From positions 62,001 to 126,000 of the forward strand of contig SVLP01000003.1 in the NCBI GenBank assembly GCA_015067895.1: DNA of 64,000 nucleotides, in the 5' to 3' direction. This DNA comes from Oscillospiraceae bacterium (GTDB lineage Bacteria; Bacillota_A; Clostridia; Oscillospirales; Oscillospiraceae). The stretch's first letter is position 1; every line of letters starts with the position of its first letter. The notes below the pieces were generated by a model. That model made no database searches. It was given only the letters and a program-made list of their open reading frames with translations, and was not told where the DNA came from. Positions 1 through 7,485 of the stretch are shown piece by piece. A program made the translations under genes and the position numbers.

Positions 1-153
1 ATTGCAGGGGTATTATACTACATCTTGTGTTACTTTGCAAGTGGGAATCACAGGATATGGTGCTGCCCCCTTTGTGCAGATTGTCCGCCGCCCCTTTTCG
101 TCCACACAGAACGTGTGGTCAGGCAGAAAATGGCCGAAGGAGCAAGAATCGAA

Positions 154-182
154 TTGCTATTTGTCCCATTCCATTGTATAAT
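154..182 (+). promoter_or_regulatory. Sigma-A type promoter of galM
   Basis: TTGCTA at 154-159 and TATAAT at 177-182 are separated by 17 bases and lie about 50 bases before the galM start. The 150 bases before it show no gene or clear structure. Confidence 0.6.
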
Positions 183-233
183 AACCGCAAAAAGCAGAAC
201 CATTTCTTCAAAATTGAAAGGAGTCTGGAAACC

Positions 234-1229
234 ATGGAAAAAAACTTTGGGAAACTTGCTGATGGCCGCCAGGCCCGGCTCTACACCATCGCCGCAGGCC
301 GCGTCCGGGCGGAGGTCACCGACTACGGCGCGTCGCTGGTGTCGCTGTTCGTGGACGGCGTGGATGTGTGCCTGGGCTGCGAGGATGTCCGGGGCTACGA
401 GCGCAACGGCTCTTACCTGGGCGCAGTGGTGGGCCGCAGCGCCAACCGCATCGGCGGCGCAAGCTTCGTGCTCAGCGGCGAAACGGTGACCCTCCCCGCC
501 AACGAGGGCAAAAACAACCTCCACTCCGGCCCCGACAGCTGGGGCTGGCGGCTGTGGGAAAAGACCGCCCACAGGGAAAACAGCTTAACCCTGTCCCTCC
601 ACAGCCCCCACGGTGACCAGGGCTTCCCCGGCAATGCGGATGTGACGGTGACCTATACCATTGAAAACGATGGCCTGACCATCGAATACCGCGCTGTTTC
701 CGACCGGGACACCGTCTTCAACCTGACCAACCACGCCTACTTCAACCTCTTCGGCCAGGATCGGCCCGAGAAGGCCATGGAGCAGGAGCTGATGATCCCC
801 GGCGAATACTTCTGCCCCGACGACGCCGAGAACATCCCCACCGGCGAGCTGCGCCATGTGGATGGCACCCCCTTCGACTTCCGCGCCTTCAAGCCCATCG
901 GCCGGGACATTGGCATGGACTACGAGCCCCTGATCCTTCAGGGCGGCTACGACCACAATTTCGTCAACAAGGATGCCCTCTGCGCGGTTCTGCGCAACCC
1001 CGAGAACGGCCTGACCATGACCGTCACCACCGACTGCCCCGGCGTCCAGGTCTACGCCGGCAACTTCCTGGACAATGTGGGCAAGGGTGGCGTGTACTAC
1101 GGCAAGCGCACCGGCGTGGCTCTGGAGACCCAGTTCTACCCCAACTGCGTCAACCACCCCGAGTGGCCCCAGCCGGTGGTAAAGGCCGGGGAGCAGTATC
1201 GCTCCGTGACTGTCTACAGCTTCCGCTGA
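234..1229 (+). CDS. galM: Aldose 1-epimerase (galactose mutarotase)
   Basis: Interconverts the alpha and beta anomers of aldohexoses, feeding galactose into the Leloir pathway in the cytoplasm. The 331-residue product has the usual family length. It carries NRIGGASF near the N-terminus, the LTNHAYFNL segment with the catalytic His, a GGYDHNF motif, and a C-terminal segment containing ALETQFYPNC with the catalytic-type Glu. The start is the ATG preceded by GAAAGGAG; longer in-frame starts upstream lack a ribosome binding site. It is a single gene with its own promoter, not inside a galactose operon in this window. The family call is firm; substrate preference (galactose, glucose or another aldose) cannot be read from sequence. 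Confidence 0.93.
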   Translation: MEKNFGKLADGRQARLYTIAAGRVRAEVTDYGASLVSLFVDGVDVCLGCEDVRGYERNGSYLGAVVGRSANRIGGASFVLSGETVTLPANEGKNNLHSGPDSWGWRLWEKTAHRENSLTLSLHSPHGDQGFPGNADVTVTYTIENDGLTIEYRAVSDRDTVFNLTNHAYFNLFGQDRPEKAMEQELMIPGEYFCPDDAENIPTGELRHVDGTPFDFRAFKPIGRDIGMDYEPLILQGGYDHNFVNKDALCAVLRNPENGLTMTVTTDCPGVQVYAGNFLDNVGKGGVYYGKRTGVALETQFYPNCVNHPEWPQPVVKAGEQYRSVTVYSFR

Positions 1230-1246
1230 TTTCAAAGAACATACAT

Positions 1247-1293
1247 AAAAAGCGGAGGGAGTATCCCAGTAAATCAGGATGCTCCCTCCGCTT
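1247..1293 (-). terminator. Hairpin terminator, best read on the minus strand
   Basis: Arms AAGCGGAGGGAG and CTCCCTCCGCTT form a long stem. On the minus strand it is followed by TTTTTATG, so it would end transcription from the oxidoreductase gene. On the plus strand the U-tract is poor, but it may also help end galM. Confidence 0.55.
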
Positions 1294-1334
1294 GCGCATT
1301 GGAACAGGTGAAAAGAATCAGGTACCAACGATCG

Positions 1335-1434
1335 TGTCATCGCGAGGGCGTCAGCCCGTGGCGATCTCCTGGTACGATGTGCGAATATCAAACGCAGCAG
1401 CAGGAGATTGCCACGCCTTCGGCTCGCAATGACA
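1335..1434. repeat. MITE-like palindromic repeat, copy A
   Basis: About 100 bases bounded by TGTCATCGCGAG and CTCGCAATGACA. Inner arms GGCGATCTCCTGG and CAGGAGATTGCC are also inverted. Related copies lie at 25976-26077 and 47848-47950. The rest of the gap up to 1535 shows nothing recognisable. Confidence 0.8.
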
Positions 1435-1535
1435 GCGGTAGACGGCAGCTGATTCTTCTGTTTTTAGGTTGGCTATTTCGAGCAAAGTCGGTTGCATCCA
1501 TTTTGAAGGACAACACCGAAGACTGGGGGGAACGG

Positions 1536-2759
1536 TCACAGCTCCACCACGATATGCTCCTTCCGGGATCGTTCTGCGGCGAAGCAGATCAGGTGGCTCT
1601 GGAGGGAGACCTTCGCGCTGGTTCGGCTTTCGCCGCCGTGGCGGAGGATGTGCAGGAAGTCGCCCAGGATGCCGTAATCGCCACCGCCGTGGCCGCTGCT
1701 GGCCGCATCCACGGGGATGGTCTTCTTCTCCTCCCCGAAGCGGTGGAGGACGATCTGACCGGTGCCCATGTCCGCGGTGATCTGTCCCGCGGTGCCGAAG
1801 ATCTTCAGCTGGCGGGAGAAATCCGCGGAGAAGGCGGTCATGGTGAAGGTGGCCACGGCGCCGCCCTCAAACTCCAGGCTGACCACCTGCCGATCCACCA
1901 CATCGTTGTCGCAGCGGTACACGCAGCGGCCATAGGGGCCTTCCTCCAGAGCCCTGCGTCTGCCCGCCTCGCTCAAATCTGTGGTGATGACATCCACCGG
2001 CCAGCCGGTTCGGCTCATGTCCATGTAAAGCCTGGGCGCGTAATAGGGGCAGGCATCCGCCTGGGGGCAGCCGTCCAGACACCGCTCGGGGGCACCCTCC
2101 GGGGCGTTTTCCGGGGTAAAATGGCGCAGGGAGCCAAAGCTCTGCACCCGCTTGCAGTCCTTTCCCATAAGCCAGAGGAGGATATCCATATCATGGCAGG
2201 ACTTCTGCAGGAGCATGGGACTGGTCTCGGCGGTGCTTCGCCAGTTGCCCCGGACAAAGCTGTGGGCCTGGTGCCAGTAGCCCACATTTTCGATCTGATT
2301 GATGGTCGTAACTTCGCCGATCTCGCCCCGGTCGATCAGGCCTTTCAATGTCATATAGAAGGGCGTGTAGCGCAGCACGTGGCACACCGCCAGAGCCCGG
2401 CCCGTCCGGTCGGCGGCCTCCACGATCCGGCGACATTCGTCCTCGGTGTTGCTCATGGGCTTCTCCAGAAGGACATGGTACCCAAGCTCCATGGCTTTGA
2501 TCGCCGGTTCGGTATGGTCGTCGTCCAGGGTGCAGACAAAGGCGCAGTCGGCCATCCGGGGCTTCGACAGAAGCTCCTGCCAGGATGCAAAGCGATCCGC
2601 TTCAGGGATCCCCAGCTCCTCGGCAAGCAGATTCCGCCTGTCCTCCCTGGGCTCCGCCACCGCCACCACCTGAAGCTCCCCTGGATATTCCTTCGCATAG
2701 CTGGAATACGTATACCCCCGGCTTCCCGCACCCAAAACAACTGCTGTGATCGGTCTCAT
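1536..2759 (-). CDS. Gfo/Idh/MocA family NAD(P)-dependent oxidoreductase
   Basis: Probable sugar or polyol dehydrogenase acting with NAD(P). The 407-residue product opens with a Rossmann nucleotide-binding motif (VVLGAGSRG), carries the family signature EKP at residues 99-101 in LLEKPMS, and has KSCHDMDILLW, whose His matches the family's catalytic region. An extra Cys cluster (CLDGCPQADACPYY) in the C-terminal domain could hold a metal; it is not needed by the core family. The start follows AGGAGGGA; an upstream in-frame ATG at 2825 lacks one. Transcribed alone from its own promoter, so its substrate cannot be inferred from neighbours. Confidence 0.88.
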   Translation of the reverse strand: MRPITAVVLGAGSRGYTYSSYAKEYPGELQVVAVAEPREDRRNLLAEELGIPEADRFASWQELLSKPRMADCAFVCTLDDDHTEPAIKAMELGYHVLLEKPMSNTEDECRRIVEAADRTGRALAVCHVLRYTPFYMTLKGLIDRGEIGEVTTINQIENVGYWHQAHSFVRGNWRSTAETSPMLLQKSCHDMDILLWLMGKDCKRVQSFGSLRHFTPENAPEGAPERCLDGCPQADACPYYAPRLYMDMSRTGWPVDVITTDLSEAGRRRALEEGPYGRCVYRCDNDVVDRQVVSLEFEGGAVATFTMTAFSADFSRQLKIFGTAGQITADMGTGQIVLHRFGEEKKTIPVDAASSGHGGGDYGILGDFLHILRHGGESRTSAKVSLQSHLICFAAERSRKEHIVVEL

Positions 2760-2787
2760 GATCTGTCCCTCCTGTATGTTTTTTTCT

Positions 2788-2816
2788 ATTGTAATCCCTG
2801 CCCAAAACGATGTCAA
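2788..2816 (-). promoter_or_regulatory. Promoter of the Gfo/Idh/MocA gene
   Basis: On the minus strand TTGACA (2811-2816) and TACAAT (2788-2793) are 17 bases apart, about 30 bases upstream of the oxidoreductase start. Confidence 0.65.
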
Positions 2817-2881
2817 GCGGCGCACCCTTTTCCCGTCTGCGGCATAACCTATCCTGTAACCTATTTTCAGGAGGTAATGCC

Positions 2882-3670
2882 ATGAGTGAACGATGTATCG
2901 ATGCCATGGAGTGCAGACCCGAGGATCTGCGCTGTGCCCTGTCCATCCATACCCAGAAGATCACCGATTCCTGCCGGGATAAGGACTGCATCGAAGACTT
3001 GCGGGTCTACCTGACCCGGGAGTCCCAGACGGTGCTGGACACCGCCGCCGCCGCAAAAGTCCGCTCGGCGGAGCTGATCTACACCGCCATCGACGTCAGC
3101 CCGGTGGCCTTCCACCGCAACCACTACACCATCGACCTGACCTTCTATTATAAGGTGATCGCCGATGCCGCCGTGGGGCCCTGCCGTCCCGCCGCCGTCT
3201 GCGGCCTGGCCCTCTTTTCCAAGCGGGCGGTGCTCTGCGGGGAAAATTCCGGCGCCCACGTCTTCCGCTCCGACCGCCCGGGAAGCTGCGGCGGCAGCCT
3301 GCCCACAGCCGTGGCGGAGGTGCTCGATCCCATGGTGCTGGGCAGCCGGGTGTGCCCGGTCAGCATCTGCGAGCCCTGCTCCCTGACCATCCCCACGGAT
3401 GTGCAGGCCATGTTCGGCGACGACCTGGTGCTGGGCGGCGACAAGCAGCGGCTCTTCGTGACCCTGGGGCAGTTCTCCATCATCCGGCTGGAGCGGCCCG
3501 CTCAGCTGATCGTGCCCGTTCTCGACTACGCCATCCCCACCAAGGAGTGCTGCGCCGACCCGGGCTGTGCCGAGGATCCCTGCGCCCTCTTTGACAAGGT
3601 GCCCTTCCCCGCCGACGCCTTCACCCCCACCGGCTGCGACCGTGGCGGGGAGCATTACCAGACACTATAA
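2882..3670 (+). CDS. Cys-rich conserved-looking protein of unknown function
   Basis: A 262-residue product I do not recognise as a named family. It has 17 cysteines, many in pairs or near-pairs (DSCRDKDC, VCPVSICEPC, ECCADPGCAEDPC), and a central beta-rich stretch around AIDVSPVAFHRNHYTIDLTF. No signal peptide or membrane segment is visible, so it is probably cytoplasmic or placed in a spore or other structural layer. The start follows CAGGAGGT. It diverges from the oxidoreductase gene and ends in its own terminator. From memory, similar Cys-rich proteins occur in other Clostridia; that is an impression, not a search result. Confidence 0.75.
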   Translation: MSERCIDAMECRPEDLRCALSIHTQKITDSCRDKDCIEDLRVYLTRESQTVLDTAAAAKVRSAELIYTAIDVSPVAFHRNHYTIDLTFYYKVIADAAVGPCRPAAVCGLALFSKRAVLCGENSGAHVFRSDRPGSCGGSLPTAVAEVLDPMVLGSRVCPVSICEPCSLTIPTDVQAMFGDDLVLGGDKQRLFVTLGQFSIIRLERPAQLIVPVLDYAIPTKECCADPGCAEDPCALFDKVPFPADAFTPTGCDRGGEHYQTL

Positions 3671-3677
3671 TACCTGC

Positions 3678-3700
3678 AAGCGGGCTCCGGCCCGCTTTTT
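3678..3700 (+). terminator. Rho-independent terminator
   Basis: AGCGGGC-TCCG-GCCCGCT stem-loop followed by a short run of T, just after the Cys-rich gene. Confidence 0.8.
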
Positions 3701-3708
3701 GCCGTTCC

Positions 3709-3737
3709 TTGACAGATGGGATCCCTTTGGGTATAAT
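3709..3737 (+). promoter_or_regulatory. Perfect consensus promoter of the Panacea cassette
   Basis: TTGACA (3709-3714) and TATAAT (3732-3737) match the consensus exactly with the ideal 17-base spacing. The start codon follows about 30 bases later. Confidence 0.85.
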
Positions 3738-3772
3738 ACACTATTAAGAAATACAGAAACGGAGGAATGGCA

Positions 3773-4243
3773 ATGAATGACATGAATACCGTCGCCGCCT
3801 ACATCTGCAGCCGCTATGAAGCAGAGAAGGGCGAGCGGATCGATGAGATGAGACTGCATAAGCTGATGTACTTTGCCCAGCGGGAGAGCCTGATCGTGAA
3901 GAACGAGCCCCTGTTCGAGGGGGACTTCTACGGCTGGCGGTTCGGCCCCGTGCTGACCGCCCTGCGGGACACCTATAAGAACGATGCCTTCGACAAGACC
4001 GTCACCGGCGAGGCCCTGGGCGATGCCCGGGAGCTGGTGGATGCCGTCATCGACGAGTACGCCGACAAGGACTCCTGGAGTCTGAGCCGCCTGACCCACG
4101 GCGAGATCAGCTGGAAGCGCTCCCGCAAGGGCGTGGCCCCCAGTGAGAGCAGCAACAACCGGATCCCCCTGGAGGATATCCGGGCCGATGCCGACCGGAT
4201 CCGCCAGCGCCGCGAAGCCCTCGACCAGTACGGTCTGCTGTAA
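3773..4243 (+). CDS. Panacea domain (DUF4065/SocA-like) protein, candidate antitoxin
   Basis: The 156-residue product matches the Panacea/SocA architecture: an N-terminal AAYICSRYEAEKGERIDEMR segment, the hallmark LHKLMYFAQ helix, and the FYGWRFGPVL loop. Panacea proteins are known as versatile antitoxins that neutralise unrelated partner toxins, and SocA is a proteolytic adaptor. GGAGGA at 3761-3766 sits too close to the ATG at 3767 but about 7 bases before the ATG at 3773, so the latter was chosen. The next gene starts 12 bases downstream and is almost certainly co-transcribed. The antitoxin role is inferred from family and context. Confidence 0.85.
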   Translation: MNDMNTVAAYICSRYEAEKGERIDEMRLHKLMYFAQRESLIVKNEPLFEGDFYGWRFGPVLTALRDTYKNDAFDKTVTGEALGDARELVDAVIDEYADKDSWSLSRLTHGEISWKRSRKGVAPSESSNNRIPLEDIRADADRIRQRREALDQYGLL

Positions 4244-4255
4244 GGGGTGGCCGGC

Positions 4256-5200
4256 ATGTCAAAAAAGACCCGCATCACCCCCGCTCAGGAGGCGATCCTG
4301 GATCGCTTCGTCTGCGAGCGGCTGACCAAAGACCCCAGAAACAAGGCCCGCATCAACCGCTTCCTCTCCCGCAAGGGACGCTCCCTGGCGGAGAAGCTGT
4401 GGTACGATGCCTGGGACGAGGACAGCGAGGGCCTGCCCGCCGCCTACTATGTGGTCAAGGCTCCCAGCGGCGAGATCGCCCTGTACTTCTCTTTGAAATG
4501 CGGTGTCCTCTGCGACCCCCATTACACCGAGAAGGTGGCCGAACGCTATGACCGCAGCAAAGATCTGATGGATGCTCTGTTCCAGAAGGACGGCGGCAAG
4601 GAGTGGGCCCATGCCTATCTGGAGGAGCTCCGCTCCAGCTCCGGCCACCTGTTCCGCCAGGCGGTGGACGACATCGTCAGCGAATACCGGGAGGCCTCCA
4701 TGGATCGCAAGCTCCTGCGCAAGGAGAAGAAGAACGAGCCCAGTGACAAGATCGTCCGGGTGGACGTGGCCTTCCCCGCCATCGAGCTGGTGCACTTCTG
4801 CGCCAACGACCTGGTTCGGGAGGAGTGGAAGAGCTACGGCATAAAGCGTTCCATGGGCGAGGTGCTCTTCTGGCGGTTCGTGGTGCCCAAGATGGTGGAG
4901 ATCAACCAGCTCATCGGCTGCGAGTACGCCTACCTCTTCGCTGCGGACATCAGCCGCAACGGCACCCTCATCAGCTACTATGAGAACGCCCTCCACTTTG
5001 AGCAGCCCACCAACATCGGCGGCATCAAGCCCTCCTATGATTTCGTCTGCACCTTCATGTGCAAGCGGCTGTTCGCCCTGAGCGACTACAGACGGGAGCA
5101 CCTGGATCCGGAGCTGTACGACGACGAGGATCCCCTGGGTCTGGTGGACTATCAGAAGGATTTCTTCGAGAACTTCAACCTGGTTCCCGGCATGGAATAA
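4256..5200 (+). CDS. GNAT-fold-like protein, candidate toxin partner of the Panacea protein
   Basis: A 314-residue product with no family I can name with certainty. An N-terminal strand pair (AAYYVVKAPSGEIALYFSL) and the C-terminal block VAFPAIELVHFCANDLVREE, GEVLFWRFVVPKM, GCEYAYLFAADIS, LISYYENALHFEQ resemble GNAT acetyltransferase motifs: a beta4-like strand, a cofactor-binding helix, and the final D..L..YYE..L.F segment. A typical acyl-CoA-binding RxxGxG loop is not clear. The ATG was preferred over a GTG at 4247 because AAGGGGTGG lies 5 bases before it. A toxin role is inferred from pairing with Panacea. It could instead be a housekeeping modifier. Confidence 0.7.
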   Translation: MSKKTRITPAQEAILDRFVCERLTKDPRNKARINRFLSRKGRSLAEKLWYDAWDEDSEGLPAAYYVVKAPSGEIALYFSLKCGVLCDPHYTEKVAERYDRSKDLMDALFQKDGGKEWAHAYLEELRSSSGHLFRQAVDDIVSEYREASMDRKLLRKEKKNEPSDKIVRVDVAFPAIELVHFCANDLVREEWKSYGIKRSMGEVLFWRFVVPKMVEINQLIGCEYAYLFAADISRNGTLISYYENALHFEQPTNIGGIKPSYDFVCTFMCKRLFALSDYRREHLDPELYDDEDPLGLVDYQKDFFENFNLVPGME

Positions 5201-5205
5201 CATAA

Positions 5206-5238
5206 AACAGGTGTGCCGCAGTTTGCGGCACACCTGTT
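5206..5238 (+). terminator. Hairpin after the Panacea cassette
   Basis: Perfect 15-base-pair stem (AACAGGTGTGCCGCA and its complement) with a GTT loop. It lies 6 bases after the stop codon, with only TTAATG after the stem, so it is a weakish terminator by itself. Confidence 0.65.
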
Positions 5239-5245
5239 AATGAAT

Positions 5246-5277
5246 AAAGGCCTGCTGCGCTCATGCAGCAGGCCTTT
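5246..5277 (-). terminator. Terminator of the recD2-comF-mreB-csaB operon
   Basis: AAAGGCCTGCTGC and its complement form a 13-base-pair stem with a 6-base loop. On the minus strand it ends in TTT, immediately after the csaB stop. It is adjacent to the plus-strand hairpin, giving convergent termination. Confidence 0.7.
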
Positions 5278-5279
5278 CC

Positions 5280-7481
5280 TTATGTTCTCAGCAGTTCCCC
5301 GGCCAGGATGCCGTTTTCCTGGGCCAACGCCTTCAGATGCCCCACCTGGTGGGGGGTATCCTGGGCCATGGCCTGGTCGAGCAGATGCTTCATGGCGTTT
5401 TCCGTCACATCCTCCAGCTCCACGCAGCACTCGGAGCCGAGATACTTCATGAAGCCCGAGACCTTGGGGTCGTAGGAGATGGCGGCGACTCGCGTCTGCT
5501 GGGCGCAGGCGAAGATCAGGGCGTGGAGCCGCATGGCCACCACCAGCTCCATCATCCCCATGAGCCCGCACAACGCCGCACCGTCGCTGACGGGGGGCAG
5601 CAGCTTGCACGGTGCCTTGACCATGGCGGCGGCGGAACGGGTGATCTCCTCGTCCCGGCTGGGCTCCAGGGTGTAGAACAGGGGCTCCAGGCCGTACTTC
5701 TCCCAGCCGTAGTCGGCGGCGGCGCAGATGGCGGAGAGCCGCTCCTGGGTGCCGTCCCAGGGACGGAGCACGAACAGGCTGTAGCGGCCCCTGGGATCCA
5801 GGCCATTCTGGGCCAGATACCGCTCGGCGGCGGAGGTATCGCCCTCCATCAGCAGAGCCGGGTCGGCGGTGATGCGCACCTCGGGGGTGTGGACGCCGAA
5901 GGAACGCAGGGTCTCCAGGGACTCCTGATCCCGCAGCGTGATGAGATCCACGTTCTCCTCCAGCACCTTGGCCGTCTGGGCCCGGTTGCGCTCGCCCTCC
6001 ACGGGGCCGATGCCGCAGCCATACATCATGACCCTGCAGCCCGCCCGCTTGGCCTGGCGGATGGAATAGAGGTAATACAGCAGGCTTCGGGTGCTGGTCA
6101 CGTTCTGGATCAGGCTGCCGCCGCCGCTGATGTAGAGCTTGCTTTTCTTCATCCGGCGGCCCGCCGCCAGGGTGTTGAAGATATGTACCGTGCTGACACC
6201 GGTGAGCATGGCCGTCTGCCGGGGCCTGCGGGTCATGACGGTGATGGGCAGGTCGGGATCCTGCTCCTGGAGCTGACGGATCATACTGACCAGGATGGCG
6301 TCGTCACCGGCGTTGCCCTTGCCGTAGGCGCCGCAGATCACCGCGCCGTCTCTCCCCCGCTCAGCTCTGGCCCTCCGGTTCAGGATGGAGCGGTAGATCT
6401 CCTCCTGCCGCCTGGTCATGGCCTCCACGGAGAATTCCGCCCTGACCTTTTCATAGATGGCGCAGCCCAGCTGGCTGCGCAGCTTCGGATCCCGGGCCAG
6501 CCGGATCATCCGGTCAGCCATCTGCTCTACGTCACCAACGCCCACCAAAAAGCCCGTCTCGCCGTCGATGACCACCCGGGGCAGACCGCCCACGGGGGTA
6601 CAGATGGTGGCGCAGTGCATCCGGGCACCTTCGGTGATGGCGTAGGAGAAGGTCTCGGAGATGGAGGTGAGCATATTCACATCCAGGGCGTGGTAGAAGC
6701 TGTTCATGTCGCTGACCCAGCCCGCGAAGTGGACAGTCCCCTCGGGGCAGAGCTGGGCCGCCAGCTCTTTGATCTCCTTCTCCTGGTCGCCGATGCCGGC
6801 GATCAGCAGGCGAGCATTGGGGGCGGCTTCCACGGTCTTGGCGAAGGCCTTGACCAGGGTGGTCATATCCTTGACCGGGTCGATCCGGGCGGCGATGCCG
6901 TAGATGATGTTCTCCTCATTCCAGCTGAGCCCCAGCTCGTTCAGATATTCCTGACGGGGCTTGTGCTGGAGCTTTTTGGGGAAGCTGACGCCGTTGTAGA
7001 TGGGCCACATCCGGCCGCCGTCGTAGCCCCGGCCCTCCATCCGCTCCTTCATGGCGTGGCTGACCGCCACCCAGCCGTCCCGTCTGCGCAGGGCGATCCG
7101 GTTGAGCAGGCCGATGGTGTAGTTGGCCGCAGGACGGCCCATGTAGTCGAGTCTGGGGTCAGAATGGATGGTGGAGATGATGGGGCAGCTGGCCTTTCCC
7201 ATGAGCATGGACACCACGTTGGCCTTGGAGCCGTGGCAGTGGAGGATGTCGAACTGCTTGTTTTTCAGATATTTTTTCAGATTCCGGGCAATGTGGGGCA
7301 GTCCCCGCTTTTTCAGGACGCGGGTGTTGATGCCGTGCTCCCGGGCCTCCTGGGCGAAGGGGCCCTCGATGAAGCAGACCAGCTCCACCTCATTGCGTTT
7401 GCCCAACTCCTCCAGCAGACTGATGACATGGGTCTTCGCGCCGCCCACGTCGCCGCCGGAGATCAGATGCATGATTTTCAT
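5280..7481 (-). CDS. csaB: Glycosyltransferase-polysaccharide pyruvyl transferase fusion (CsaB-like)
   Basis: A 733-residue two-domain enzyme. Residues 1 to about 375 form a GT4-type glycosyltransferase (MKIMHLISGGDVGGAKTHV start, DILHCHGSKAN, RIDPVKDM and an EG..C block near ITEGARMHCATICTP). From about residue 380 a polysaccharide pyruvyl transferase domain begins (VICGAYGKGNAGDDAIL, ISGGGSLIQNVTSTRS, MYGCGIGPV). CsaB adds pyruvate ketals to secondary cell-wall polysaccharide, creating the anchor for SLH-domain surface proteins. Here synthesis and pyruvylation may be coupled in one chain. The ATG 4 bases after the mreB stop was chosen; it overlaps the operon's flow with mreB and implies a cell-envelope role. 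Confidence 0.88.
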   Translation of the reverse strand: MKIMHLISGGDVGGAKTHVISLLEELGKRNEVELVCFIEGPFAQEAREHGINTRVLKKRGLPHIARNLKKYLKNKQFDILHCHGSKANVVSMLMGKASCPIISTIHSDPRLDYMGRPAANYTIGLLNRIALRRRDGWVAVSHAMKERMEGRGYDGGRMWPIYNGVSFPKKLQHKPRQEYLNELGLSWNEENIIYGIAARIDPVKDMTTLVKAFAKTVEAAPNARLLIAGIGDQEKEIKELAAQLCPEGTVHFAGWVSDMNSFYHALDVNMLTSISETFSYAITEGARMHCATICTPVGGLPRVVIDGETGFLVGVGDVEQMADRMIRLARDPKLRSQLGCAIYEKVRAEFSVEAMTRRQEEIYRSILNRRARAERGRDGAVICGAYGKGNAGDDAILVSMIRQLQEQDPDLPITVMTRRPRQTAMLTGVSTVHIFNTLAAGRRMKKSKLYISGGGSLIQNVTSTRSLLYYLYSIRQAKRAGCRVMMYGCGIGPVEGERNRAQTAKVLEENVDLITLRDQESLETLRSFGVHTPEVRITADPALLMEGDTSAAERYLAQNGLDPRGRYSLFVLRPWDGTQERLSAICAAADYGWEKYGLEPLFYTLEPSRDEEITRSAAAMVKAPCKLLPPVSDGAALCGLMGMMELVVAMRLHALIFACAQQTRVAAISYDPKVSGFMKYLGSECCVELEDVTENAMKHLLDQAMAQDTPHQVGHLKALAQENGILAGELLRT

Positions 7482-7485
7482 AGGA

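Noticed and set aside
25..489. Frames overlapping the galM leader
   Set aside because: They cross the promoter and the true galM start; no ribosome binding site.
1299..2885. A 528-codon plus-strand frame opposite the Gfo/Idh/MocA gene
   Set aside because: No start signal, low-complexity product, and the minus-strand gene has clear Rossmann and EKP motifs.
3773..5200. Prophage remnant around the Panacea gene
   Set aside because: Panacea proteins occur in phages, but no integrase, structural gene or attachment repeat is visible here.
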